From contig JAJCZF010000052.1 of assembly GCA_029262535.1 (NCBI GenBank), forward strand, positions 1 to 56,858: a DNA stretch of 56,858 nucleotides. The letters run 5' to 3'. The DNA comes from Deltaproteobacteria bacterium. GTDB taxonomy: Bacteria > Desulfobacterota > GWC2-55-46 > JAJCZF01. Each line of letters opens with the position of its first letter. Positions within the stretch are counted from its first letter, which is position 1. The translations under genes and the position numbers were made by a program. This document shows positions 18,651-27,800 of the stretch, one piece after another. The notes under the pieces are model-generated. The model saw only the letters and a program-made list of their open reading frames with translations, made no database searches and was not told the origin of the DNA.

Positions 18651-19640
18651 TTATAAGATACCTTCTTTAACTATTATCATGTCTCCAGGTTCAAGGACTA
18701 TATTCTGGGATACATCCCCCTTGTCTACTACGTCCTTAAATCTTACAGAGATCGCCTCGGTCACTTCTTTGCCATCGTCATCCAGTTTTTTTCTTATTAA
18801 GAGCAGCTTATTGGGGTTTGCAAACTCGTTAAAACCGCTCGCCTGTAAGATAGCGTCGAGTAAGGTTAGACCTCTCTTATAGGTTATGGTGGCTGGGGCG
18901 TTGACCGCGCCTACGATCTGTACCCTTCTTTCAAAATTATCCGGTATAAATACCGTATCGTCGGACTTTAACTGAATGTCCTCCGTGATATCGCCCTTAA
19001 CCGCAAGGCCGTAGAAGTCGACATCAAGCCTCTTGCCGTCCCTTATGAGAAAGGCCCCCTCGAAGTTAGCGCCCTCGCTCACCCCTATCTGGGAGATAAA
19101 CTGCATGAGCGTTGTCTTTCTTCTGAGGGTCTCAACCTTGTTTTGCACTCCTCCACCGAGCACAAAGACCTTATTGCTAAAGATCTCCTTTACGATAACG
19201 GTCACGACCGGCACTTTTACAAAAGAGGATAGCCTGCTCTCCAGGATCGCCTTTAACTCAAGAGGTTCCAAGCCAATCGCTTCTACATCGCCCAGGAGCG
19301 GGACCGTAACCATGCCGTCCGGCCTCACAGAGACAGTGGCGGAGAGACTACTATTCTCCCAGACCCTTATATCGAGCACATCTTCAGCGCCAATGATATA
19401 ACCCGCTTTTTTATCCTTCTTTTCAAGCGGTTTTAAAACTTCTTCTGCCGGTCTTAACATCGGCTCGGTCTTTGTATCCGATACCGCTGGCTGCTTTGCA
19501 ACCGGCTTTACGCTCTCTACCACAACTGACTCGACCGCGGCGGGCTCTTCGGCAAGGACGGTATTGCCTACAGAAAGCAGCAGTGTCGCCGCCAGTAACC
19601 ATGAAAAGGGCTTTACAGACCCTGCATATTTAAAATTCAT
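18651..19640 (-). CDS. Wza-like polysaccharide export protein (SLBB domain)
   Basis: This 329-residue protein has a signal peptide (SWLLAATLLLSVGNTVLA, about 13-30), a Pro/Glu/Val-rich linker, then the Poly_export domain (about 80-165: YIIGAEDVLDIRVWENSSLS, VSVRPDGMVTVPLLGDVEA). One or two SLBB-type domains follow (RRVQIVGAVNAPATITYKRG), ending in VLEPGDMIIVKEGIL. This is the outer-membrane/periplasmic channel of Wza type. I see no lipobox Cys, which is common in XrtA-linked members (TIGR03027-like). It sits between the PrsT-like and GNVR genes. Confidence 0.92.
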   Translation of the reverse strand: MNFKYAGSVKPFSWLLAATLLLSVGNTVLAEEPAAVESVVVESVKPVAKQPAVSDTKTEPMLRPAEEVLKPLEKKDKKAGYIIGAEDVLDIRVWENSSLSATVSVRPDGMVTVPLLGDVEAIGLEPLELKAILESRLSSFVKVPVVTVIVKEIFSNKVFVLGGGVQNKVETLRRKTTLMQFISQIGVSEGANFEGAFLIRDGKRLDVDFYGLAVKGDITEDIQLKSDDTVFIPDNFERRVQIVGAVNAPATITYKRGLTLLDAILQASGFNEFANPNKLLLIRKKLDDDGKEVTEAISVRFKDVVDKGDVSQNIVLEPGDMIIVKEGIL

Positions 19641-19666
19641 TCATATCCTCCAAAAAATAAAATACT

Positions 19667-22441
19667 CTAACGAAGCCCCTTGAGCAGCTTCTCGGCCTCT
19701 GCCCTCTCTGCAAACGGCGCGTCGCCCTCCAGGGCTATCTTTAGCTGCTCTACGGCCTCGGCCTTCCTGCCCGCTCCGTTTAAGGCCATTGCGTAATGAT
19801 AATGTATTACCGCAATACCACCGCCACGAATCCCTATCGCATTTTCAAGGATTTCTACCGCCTTATCCATATCGCCCTTTTTAATATATATCCAACCCAG
19901 GGTATCGGCTACACCCGCGACACCCGGCGCGAGTTCAGCCGCCCTGGTAGCAAAACCAATGGCCTCGTCGAGATCGCCGCCTCGCGCTGCGATAGTCCAT
20001 GCCAGGTTATTAAGTATATTGAAGTTCTTAGGCACGAGCGCAAGCGCCATTCTGTACTTTTCTTCGCTCTTATCGAGCCTTACCCACTTTTCATAGATAA
20101 GAGCCTGCTTAAAGTGAGGCATCCAGGCGTCAGGTGAATCGGCCTCGACCTTCTTAAAGAAGTCCATGGCCTTCTTAAGCTCCCCAGCCTGAAAGTAAAG
20201 TTCGGCCTTGGCAGTCCTTGCCCCTACATTTCCAGGGTCCACCTCTATCGCCCTGTCTATGGTCTCATGGGCGCGTTCCGGCTGACCCAACCGGGCGAAA
20301 TGGCGCGATAACGGCAGGTAGTTGGCAGCATTTTCAGGGTTAAGCTCTATGACCTTGCGAGCGTACTTCTCGGCCCTGGTTGTGTCGCCAAGACGTCTGT
20401 ATATCGTCATCAACGAAACAAGCAGGTCCTTTTGGCGCGGATCTATATTAAGAGACTGCTCTAGTTCCGTCAGGGCCTTCTCCGTGTCGCCCTGCTGCAT
20501 ATAGATGGCCGCGAGCCTCCTGTAGGGAAGCTGCGACCTGGTGACCAGGGCCTTCATGGATTCATACTCTTCGATCGCCGCCTCGGCGTCACCGCTCTTA
20601 ATAAGCACCCACGCAAAGAGGTCACGAAGCCTTACGGAATTGTTATCGGCCTCGGTTGCCCTCTTCACGACCTCTATAGCACGCTCAAACTCGCCCCTCT
20701 TAACAAAAAAGTTGGACATAGTCAAGACGGCGTAGAAGTTATTCTGCCTGGAGGCACGCTCGTAAATCTCAATGGCCTTTTCGTCTCTGCCGTTCTCTTC
20801 ATGGTTTCTTGCGATATTCAATAAAGCGAAGATATCCTTGGGGTCGATCTTAAGTATCTCTTCGTAGTGCTTCATAGCCTCTTCCCGCTTACCCTCGGAC
20901 ATTAGAATCTGAGCTATGCTCCTTCTGGGCCTGGCAAAGTCCGGATTTTCGGCAATGGCCTTCTCAAAATACTCAACAGCCTTTATCTTGTCCATCTTCG
21001 ACAGGTATACCGAACCGATGAGATTATATAACATCGGAAGGTTTTCTCCGTATTCAACCCCCTCATTAAGAACCTTTAAAGCCGCGTTATAGTTCTTTCT
21101 GGAGTGATAGAGACGGGTGAGCAATACTCTCACGCTCAGGATTTCAGGGTCCTTTTCAAGAGCCTTTTTATACTCTCTAATGGCGTCCTCAGCGCGCCCC
21201 GACATTGCGTAATAACCGCCGATCTTCGCATAAGTGTCGCTCAGTTCAGGATCTAACTCAAGGGCCTTTTCAAACTCGGCAAGCCCTTTATCCGCTTCAT
21301 TTCCAAGCACGTAGGCCGCGCCGAGAAGGTTGTGCGCCATCGGGTTCTCCGGATCGTGCTCAAGGGCCTTCAGGGCCTCTCTTCTCGCGTCTTCCGCAAA
21401 ACCGCCCTTAATATAAAGATTGGTAAGCGGAAGGTGCACGCTCTTAAAGTCGGGCATAAGGGTCTTGACCTGGACCAGCTCGCTCACCGCCTGTTCATGG
21501 TTGCCCGCCTCGGACTGCGCAAGGCCCAGATAGTAGTGGGCAAGAACATGGCCCGGACCGTACTGAATCGCCCTTTGCAGACTCTCAATGCCCTCTTCCA
21601 GCTTTCCCAACTTAAGAAGGGCTACGCCCTTCATGTAATAACCGGTGGGCCGCGTGGCGTAACCCTTTTTCTTCAAAACCATCTCGGCCTCGGCAAGCGC
21701 ATCATCAACCCTGCCCGTAGCCAGGTATGTAGCAAAAATATCCAGATGCGCCTTGACCTGACTGTCGTCTAAAGCAAGTATGGAGTGAAGCGTCTCAAGA
21801 ACCTCGTCGAATCTTTTCTGGGCGAACAGAGTGCGCGCCTTTGTAAATAAGGCATCCAGATTGTTCTCGTCTAGCTCGAAAGCCTTCGCAAGCAATTTAT
21901 GAGACGCTTCGTAATCATTCGCAAATAACGCTATCTTGGCAAGCCCGACCCTGGCGGGCACATATGAAGGCTCTATAGCGATCGCACTGGAAAAATAGCC
22001 CCTTGCTTTATCCATATCGCCGCTAGAGGCCGAAACCGCCCCCATCACGACCATGGCCTCATAAGAATCAGGGCTATCAACTAGGAACGCCCCGGCGACA
22101 GATTCGGCCTTTTCAAAATTCATCATAACGATATATAACTCGGCAAGTCCGAGCCTTGCCTCTTTAAGCTCCGGGTCAAGCGCCATGGCCTTCTTGTATT
22201 TGATCTCCGCGGAATCGGCCTTGCCAACCTTCAGGTATGCCGTTGCCAGCTCCAGGTGATACTCGGCCTTGGCGGGGTCCTGTTCAATAGCGTTCTTAAA
22301 TTCGATTATTGCGGCATTATATTTATCTTCCTTAAGAAACTTTACGCCATCTTTAAAATGCTCCGGAGCAGTCTTGTTCGGGCCGCAACCTACGAGCAAG
22401 AATGCCAATAAAATGGCTATGGATAGTCGTCTAAAATTCAT
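19667..22441 (-). CDS. prsT: PrsT-like TPR lipoprotein of the PEP-CTERM/XrtA system
   Basis: This protein of about 924 residues begins with a lipoprotein signal (MNFRRLSIAILLAFLLVGCG, Cys19). The rest is a near-continuous run of more than twenty tetratricopeptide repeats (A-x-x-x-Y/F-x-x-A...P). This is the TIGR02917-type TPR lipoprotein found first in XrtA EPS operons. I set the start at the ATG at 22441 because GGGAG lies about six bases upstream and the signal peptide starts there; the open frame runs 33 codons further up but without a signal. It is a probable scaffold for polymer secretion or sorting. It heads the row of export genes. Confidence 0.88.
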   Translation of the reverse strand: MNFRRLSIAILLAFLLVGCGPNKTAPEHFKDGVKFLKEDKYNAAIIEFKNAIEQDPAKAEYHLELATAYLKVGKADSAEIKYKKAMALDPELKEARLGLAELYIVMMNFEKAESVAGAFLVDSPDSYEAMVVMGAVSASSGDMDKARGYFSSAIAIEPSYVPARVGLAKIALFANDYEASHKLLAKAFELDENNLDALFTKARTLFAQKRFDEVLETLHSILALDDSQVKAHLDIFATYLATGRVDDALAEAEMVLKKKGYATRPTGYYMKGVALLKLGKLEEGIESLQRAIQYGPGHVLAHYYLGLAQSEAGNHEQAVSELVQVKTLMPDFKSVHLPLTNLYIKGGFAEDARREALKALEHDPENPMAHNLLGAAYVLGNEADKGLAEFEKALELDPELSDTYAKIGGYYAMSGRAEDAIREYKKALEKDPEILSVRVLLTRLYHSRKNYNAALKVLNEGVEYGENLPMLYNLIGSVYLSKMDKIKAVEYFEKAIAENPDFARPRRSIAQILMSEGKREEAMKHYEEILKIDPKDIFALLNIARNHEENGRDEKAIEIYERASRQNNFYAVLTMSNFFVKRGEFERAIEVVKRATEADNNSVRLRDLFAWVLIKSGDAEAAIEEYESMKALVTRSQLPYRRLAAIYMQQGDTEKALTELEQSLNIDPRQKDLLVSLMTIYRRLGDTTRAEKYARKVIELNPENAANYLPLSRHFARLGQPERAHETIDRAIEVDPGNVGARTAKAELYFQAGELKKAMDFFKKVEADSPDAWMPHFKQALIYEKWVRLDKSEEKYRMALALVPKNFNILNNLAWTIAARGGDLDEAIGFATRAAELAPGVAGVADTLGWIYIKKGDMDKAVEILENAIGIRGGGIAVIHYHYAMALNGAGRKAEAVEQLKIALEGDAPFAERAEAEKLLKGLR

Positions 22442-22538
22442 CGGAACTCCCTGTTTAACGTGATAGGTCTTAGGCGACCTCAACGATAACGATCCGTAAC
22501 TTCTAAGTCTCTGTTTATTCTTAAAAAACAATCTAAAC

Positions 22539-22568
22539 AATATACACTAATGAGGGGGGGTAACACAA
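22539..22568 (-). promoter_or_regulatory. candidate sigma-70-type promoter for prsT operon with G7 tract in spacer
   Basis: On the minus strand, TTGTGT (22568-22563) and TATATT (22544-22539) are separated by 18 bases. The spacer holds seven consecutive cytosines on that strand (plus-strand G run at 22554-22560). The -10 fits well (5 of 6) but the -35 fits poorly, so this is a candidate only. It would start transcription near 22532, about 90 bases before the prsT ATG. Confidence 0.35.
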
Positions 22569-22596
22569 TAGGCCGATAGAATGATTTTTGTAGCAT

Positions 22597-22612
22597 AAAG
22601 TATTAATACTTT
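22597..22612. promoter_or_regulatory. perfect 16-bp palindrome, candidate operator
   Basis: AAAGTATTAATACTTT is a perfect inverted repeat, with further partial symmetry outside it (GTAG on the left at 22590-22593, CTAC on the right at 22617-22620). It lies between the LuxR-type regulator gene and prsT, centred about 72 bases upstream of the predicted prsT transcription start, where LuxR-family activators often bind. It could instead be a chance AT-rich palindrome. Confidence 0.4.
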
Positions 22613-22722
22613 TTTACTACAAGGCATAGGCTTTTCTTGTCATTTCAGATAGTTGACACGGCAAGCACCATCTAAAATTGAAGAGAATAAGGATTACACG
22701 CGAAAAGGAAAGAAGGGGCGAC

Positions 22723-23349
22723 CTAAACTATCTGATTTTTCAGGGCATATACAATAAGCTGAGGACGGTTCTGAATGCCAAGCTTTCGAAAGATACGATA
22801 GAGGTGCGTCTTAACGGTCGGCTCGCTTATAGCAAGCCGGGAGGCGATCTCTTTATTTCGAAATCCCTGGGCAACAAGGGCCACAACCTGTAGCTCACGG
22901 TCCGATAACTTCGCAACACTGGTCTGCTTTGTTGACCTCATACCGGCCAGAAGGTTTCTAACCGTCTTTCTCTCAACCCATACCTCACCGGCCGCTACAG
23001 CACGAATTGCCTTGACGAGCATATCCGGCGTGCTGTCGCCCATAAGCACCCCGGCGACCTCGCGTACCAATATGGCCGATACGATATTCTCTTCGCCGCA
23101 CTCGGTATCGATCAGCAAAAACGCCCTGGACGGGGAAACTCCGATATCGGTAAAAGTATTACAAAGCGTTATAAAATCTAAAAGCACGACATCGGGACAA
23201 AAGGCATCTAACGCCGTAACAGGGCTTAAGCCATAGTCAAGGGTCTTCAGACTAAGCCCCTCTTCAGCTCTGAGAATAGAAGTAAGCCCTTCGGAAATAA
23301 GGTCATTACTGAAGGCCAGAAGCAACTTAATTTCTTTTTTAAGCACCAT
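22723..23349 (-). CDS. LuxR/NarL-family transcription regulator with degenerate receiver domain
   Basis: This protein of 208 residues has an N-terminal receiver-like domain (about 5-115) and a C-terminal LuxR helix-turn-helix (about 143-205). The HTH contains LSDRELQVVALVAQGFRNKE, then IASRLAISEPTVKTHLYRIF and RKLGIQNRPQLI. The candidate phosphoacceptor Asp is kept in VVLLDF. The N-terminal acidic pair is replaced by LLLAFSND, and the usual Lys (family L-L-K) reads GVLMGDS, so normal phosphorylation is doubtful. The ATG at 23349 has AGAGG six bases upstream; a GTG ten codons earlier is less likely. It probably controls the EPS genes that follow on the same strand. Confidence 0.85.
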   Translation of the reverse strand: MVLKKEIKLLLAFSNDLISEGLTSILRAEEGLSLKTLDYGLSPVTALDAFCPDVVLLDFITLCNTFTDIGVSPSRAFLLIDTECGEENIVSAILVREVAGVLMGDSTPDMLVKAIRAVAAGEVWVERKTVRNLLAGMRSTKQTSVAKLSDRELQVVALVAQGFRNKEIASRLAISEPTVKTHLYRIFRKLGIQNRPQLIVYALKNQIV

Positions 23350-23650
23350 AAAAAACCTCTTGCAAAAGGGCAAAGACACGTCGATTACAACTTTTTCCTA
23401 CCAGTAGAGCATACTACATGAAATCTTCATTATCAAGGACGCTTGCGCCTCTTAATGGCAGTAAGAGAAGAATCGATTTTTCACTCCAGTTTCCGCGCCC
23501 GAAGGAAGCTGTCAAGAAGCTTTTCATAAGGGATAAATATACTATTTTTCTATTTACATAGAAGTTAAAATATTGTATAGTTTTTCTGTGAGTAGTACCT
23601 TCCGGACTCCGCTTCAAGGGTTACAATCCAAAATCGACCCCGGGAGAGAT

Positions 23651-23710
23651 ATGGGAAAAGAGCACAAAGCAAGACGTGTCGAGATTCTTTACAGCTATTT
23701 TTCACAGTAA
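23651..23710 (+). CDS. possible small protein ORF (19 residues)
   Basis: The frame MGKEHKARRVEILYSYFSQ starts at an ATG preceded by GGGAGAG at suitable spacing and ends with TAA. A GC-stemmed inverted repeat (23733-23759) follows 22 bases later and could end its transcript. It is too short to judge coding by composition, and I recognise no family. Confidence 0.2.
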   Translation: MGKEHKARRVEILYSYFSQ

Positions 23711-23779
23711 GTGCCTGATAACAAAAGGAAACCGGGCTTATACTTAAAATACGAGCCCGTAGTGTTGAGAAGCCTTACA

Positions 23780-23828
23780 CTTTCATTACCATCTGCCAAT
23801 TCTTAGAAAGAGAATTAGCAGGTGAAAG
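23780..23828. promoter_or_regulatory. extended dyad, candidate enhancer-binding-protein site
   Basis: Arms TGCCAATTCT (23794-23803) and AGAATTAGCA (23811-23820) match at nine of ten positions around a 7-base loop. Outer arms CTTTCA (23780-23785) and TGAAAG (23823-23828) also pair. The dyad sits about 65-113 bases upstream of the start predicted for the sigma-54 promoter, the usual place for a sigma-54 activator. In XrtA loci the expected activator is PrsR, which is not encoded in this window. Confidence 0.45.
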
Positions 23829-23865
23829 CTTAATGATTATAAAGGCTTAAGGCCACACAGACTTT

Positions 23866-23882
23866 ATGGCATATTATTTGCA
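23866..23882 (+). promoter_or_regulatory. sigma-54 (RpoN) -24/-12 promoter of the PEP-CTERM gene
   Basis: ATGGCATATTATTTGCA has GG at 23868-23869 and GC at 23880-23881, exactly ten bases between them. It matches TGGCA and TTGCA of the RpoN consensus. Transcription would start near 23893, leaving a leader of about 56 bases with AAGGAG eight bases before the ATG. Sigma-54 control of PEP-CTERM genes through PrsK/PrsR is established for XrtA systems. Confidence 0.7.
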
Positions 23883-23948
23883 TTTAAAATATACGTATTG
23901 CTGCAGATTCTGCACAAACGAACTATAAATTTTTAAGGAGCTTTCATA

Positions 23949-24704
23949 ATGAAGAAGTTTTTAGTTGGCATTTTCGCTCTTATGACATTTTTGGTCTTGT
24001 CACCGGTCGCACATGCATATGTGCTGGACTTCAACTCGACAAACCCTCCCTTCCAGGGAACGGGCGAAGGACCATGGGGTGAGCCAGCCGGTGCATCGGC
24101 CATCTCTACCGTAGGTCAGACATTTAATATTACCTCGGGCGAGACGCTGACCGACAGATACCTTTCAGAGATAGTCATATACGCCAATAACAAGGCTTCC
24201 GACCCACAGCCCATACAGTTCAGGCTCTATGTAGCTGCATGGGACAATGCAAATAGCTATATCACTCCGGACTTCGGAGTATCCCCCTACACGGGCGGCA
24301 TACTTTACACGAGTGGCATGCAGGCAACCGACGGCGGGACCACGTTGAACCCTTATACATTTTCTGGTATCAACCTGACCCTCACGCTCGACACCAACTA
24401 CATATTCTTCCTTTCGGTTAGTGACGACGGACAGGGCGGCACCGGAATAGGTACACTAGGTATAACAACAAGCCCGAATAACGCATATGTAAACGGTTCA
24501 GTATTCAGTAAGGACGACGACGGCAATATTCAGTTCCTCGACTCCGACGGCGGAGCATGGACACCGGGTACCGGTTCCGACCTCGCTTTCAAGATGACCC
24601 TTACCGCTGTTCCCCCGATCCCCGAGCCCGGTACGATCATGTTAATCGGCTCAGGCCTTGTCGGCCTTGTCGGCCTCAGGCGCAAGTTCAAGAAGAAGGC
24701 CTAA
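23949..24704 (+). CDS. PEP-CTERM sorting-domain protein (exosortase substrate)
   Basis: This 251-residue protein has a signal peptide (MKKFLVGIFALMTFLVLSPV, cleavage after AHA near 23) and a middle domain rich in Gly, Asn, Asp and Thr, probably all-beta. The C-terminal sorting tail has PEP at about 225-227 (PIPEPGTIMLIGSG), a hydrophobic helix (LIGSGLVGLVGL) and a basic end (RRKFKKKA). Exosortase A recognises this tail, and the protein is thought to reach the matrix or outer surface with the EPS. It stands alone with its own sigma-54 promoter and terminator, divergent from the EPS operon. It is the only PEP-CTERM protein in the window. Confidence 0.93.
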   Translation: MKKFLVGIFALMTFLVLSPVAHAYVLDFNSTNPPFQGTGEGPWGEPAGASAISTVGQTFNITSGETLTDRYLSEIVIYANNKASDPQPIQFRLYVAAWDNANSYITPDFGVSPYTGGILYTSGMQATDGGTTLNPYTFSGINLTLTLDTNYIFFLSVSDDGQGGTGIGTLGITTSPNNAYVNGSVFSKDDDGNIQFLDSDGGAWTPGTGSDLAFKMTLTAVPPIPEPGTIMLIGSGLVGLVGLRRKFKKKA

Positions 24705-24730
24705 AGACAAAAATCTCTTAATAAACTTCA

Positions 24731-24770
24731 AAGGCCCTGCATCTTTTATGAAGATGCAGGGCCTTTTTTA
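24731..24770. terminator. strong intrinsic terminator after the PEP-CTERM gene
   Basis: A perfect 15-bp stem (AAGGCCCTGCATCTT, loop TTATG, AAGATGCAGGGCCTT) is followed by a T-run on the plus strand. On the opposite strand the stem is followed by a shorter T-rich stretch, so it may also serve the convergent helicase gene. Confidence 0.93.
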
Positions 24771-24826
24771 TTTCTCATATAATATTCTCATCGGACACAT
24801 TCGGAGGCATACGGTTATGGTCTCTT

Positions 24827-27800
24827 TCAAATAACCATTAACCTCTTTAGCGCAGGATAATATAGAGCGCACTTTATCTTACGGACCGGATCATAGGCCT
24901 CCATAAGGGTCCTATACTCTTCCATCTGGCCCCTGTACCGCCTGACCTCTTCCTCCAGAAAACCCTCAAGGTCTCCGCCCTTATGCGAACCGGTCTTATA
25001 GTCAACGATCCACCTCGTGCCGTCGTTATCTATAAAAGTCCTGTCTATATGTCTTTCGACAACCGGACCTCCAGCGGTGACTACTCCAGAAAGGGCAAAT
25101 TCCGTTCTCCCCTCTTCATTATCCGAGAGCACAAAACGGCCCCACTCATCGGCGAGCGCATTTTTAATAATCCCAACCGACCTATGCGCCGCCTTGAAAG
25201 CCATCTCATCGGCAAGCCCCAGTCCGCGCAGCCCAGCCTTTATCAATGAAAACTCGACGTCGACCCTGGCTTCATCCCAAGCCGAAACGCCATCTTCCGC
25301 CATCCTTCTTAGATACTCATGCACGACTGTGCCTACATATGAGGCCTCTACCTCTGCCCATTCGAAGACCGGATACGGACGGTCTCCATCTACCTCGATT
25401 GTCTCACAGGCCACCTCCGGCGGCCCTACAGCCGTTGGCGGCTCCCATCCGGTAGTTATACGCTTTAACCCCAAGAGACCATCTTTTACAGATGCACGGT
25501 CCGGTTTTTCCGGCGCGATCCCCATCGTAGCGTCAGGCGCGGCTTCAGGCGGGTTCTCGCCTTCACTCTTTACAATACAATCCGATACGAGATCTCCGAA
25601 ACTGGATAATAACGAATCGCTCCTTGCTATCCTCTTTTCGCCGTTGACATTGCCATATAGGTGTAATGTCCTGATGGCGCGAGTAGCCGCAACATATAGG
25701 AGCCTCGCCTTTTCGTTCTCTTCCTTGATATCGAGCCTCTTTTTTATATAGGCATAGACCTCGCCGCCTTTTTTACGCCCTACAGATTCCATAGGGGCAA
25801 GCAGCAATTCGTTATCCCTTTCCAGCCACGTAAGGAACCTCTTCGGACTCTTTCCCGGCCCCTTACCCAATCCTGGTAAAAAGATATGTTGAAACTCCAG
25901 CCCCTTGGCCTTATGTACCGTCATAACCTGAACCGGGTTTTCACCGACTGCGCTACGACTCGCTGAAAGCGCGCCGATGGCTTCATTTAATATTTGGATC
26001 GAGACGCCTTCAAGCCCGCCGATCATATCCAGAAAGGCCTCCGCGTCTGAAAGCTCGTCGTCACTCTCTAACGCCGCAGGACCGCCTAAAGAAAGCCAGA
26101 GCCCCTCTAAGAGAACCCTCTCACCGACACGGCCTCTCTTTTCAAGAGCTTCGTTCACGGCTAAAGAGAGGCGTGCAAGACGCACCCTCGATTCCTCTGA
26201 CAAGAGAGCCGCCTTCGCCGGGTCTCTTAAGAGTTCCAACAAAGGCCTATCTCTATCCTTCGGCCCGCCACAGAGTATATGCATATCGGCAAGAGAGAGG
26301 CCGCACCACGGCGCCCTCAAGATTGAAAGCCATGCAACGCGGTCGAGTGGATGGCGTAGAATACGAAGCAAGGCAAATAGATTCAAAACGACCGGAGAAT
26401 CCGATAACGGATCAAAGTCTCTCGTAGTAAAATCAATGGACCTGGCCTTAAAACCCTCTATCACGGCGGCGAGGTGGTTACGGCTTCGACAGAGCACGGC
26501 GACAGATTCACCTGGCCTCTCTTCGCGAATAGAGACGATATCGTTAATAAGACCTTCTGCCTCAAGACCGTCGTTCCTATGGTCTAGAATATTAAGGCTT
26601 ACGCCCGCCCCTGTCCCGGTCACGTCTGCCTCCGCCTCTCCGAATGAAGGACCCTTTATCGCAACGCTCGGGGCAAATGTCACAGCTCCGAGAAATCTAT
26701 CCTCATATCTTGGAAAAATATCTTTAAAGGACTCATTGACCCAGCCAACGATCTCGTCATAGGATCTGAAGTTCGCTGTAAGGGTAATAGGTTCCAGCTT
26801 CACAGAGCCGATGCCGCGCGACCTCGCCTCAAGAAAGAGACCGACCTCGGCGTCTCTAAAGAGGTAGATCGACTGCATGGGGTCGCCGACAAGAAAGAGC
26901 GTGCGCCCGTCGCCAGGTGTCCAGCCGCTGATCAGTCTTTCGAGAAGTTCATAATGGGTCCGGGAGGTATCTTGAAACTCATCAACGAGTATATGGCTAA
27001 GAGAGAGATCAAGCGCGAGCATCAGGTCACTTGGCGCGTCAATGGCCCCAAGTGTCGATATCGCGGCAAGCGATATGCCGGTGAAGTCAATATCGCCGGT
27101 AGAGACCGAAAGCTCGGCAAGGTTTTTTAGGGCAATCGGCAAAAGGCGAAGCAGCGTTCCGAGCATCTCCCACTCATCCTCGGAGTAACGTTCGGAGGGA
27201 AGATCCCTTATATCGGCGAGCGCCTTGGCAAGCCCTTCGACCTCGGCGAGCTCTTTAAGTAGATCTGAGAAACGCTCCTTCATGACCGGGTCGCCGTCGT
27301 CTTTTTTGGTTGGGAAGCCTATCTTCTTATTGACTGTCTTTCTAAAGTCCCCCTTCTGGGTCGTTAATAACTCGGAAAGAGCGCGCCACTTTTTAAAGCT
27401 CTCAATGCCGCTACCCAAAGGCCCTGTCACATCCTCAAGCATTCGTATAGGGCTCTCTATCTCCATAGCATGTAACGAGCAGGCCGCGTAACGGCCGCAT
27501 TCGATTAGCGGCGTAACGTTTTCATCCGGCATAATAGCTGCGGCCCTCTCAAGGGCAATCTCTATCTCTTTTTTCAAGAATTCTTCAAGCGCAGCCCTAA
27601 GCCCCGCAGCCGATCCTACATGGCCTGCCTGACCTGCCTGACCCGCAGCCTCCGCTACGAGCGGCAGGTAACGAAGCCAGTGGTCCCGGCACTTAAGCAT
27701 ATCGATTATACGGCCTTCGAGACGAACAAGGCTATAGTCCATATGAATAAGCGCGTTGCGCGCCGCCTCTCCGTCGCCGGACTCGGCCTCAACCAGCGCC

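Larger units (their letters stand above)
23350..23948. other. intergenic region between divergent regulator and PEP-CTERM genes
   Basis: This 599-base AT-rich stretch holds no large gene. It contains a possible 19-codon open frame at 23651-23710, an inverted repeat CGGGCT/AGCCCG at 23733-23759 with a 15-base loop, a dyad at 23780-23828 and a sigma-54-type promoter at 23866-23882. The 67-codon frame on the minus strand at 23414-23617 lacks support. Confidence 0.6.

Noticed and set aside
22442..22722. sigma-54 promoter for the prsT operon
   Set aside because: I looked for GG-N10-GC on the minus strand through this region and found no well-matched pair.
23414..23617. 67-codon minus-strand frame between the LuxR-type and PEP-CTERM genes
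   Set aside because: No ribosome site, no recognisable motif, and it lies in an AT-rich regulatory region.
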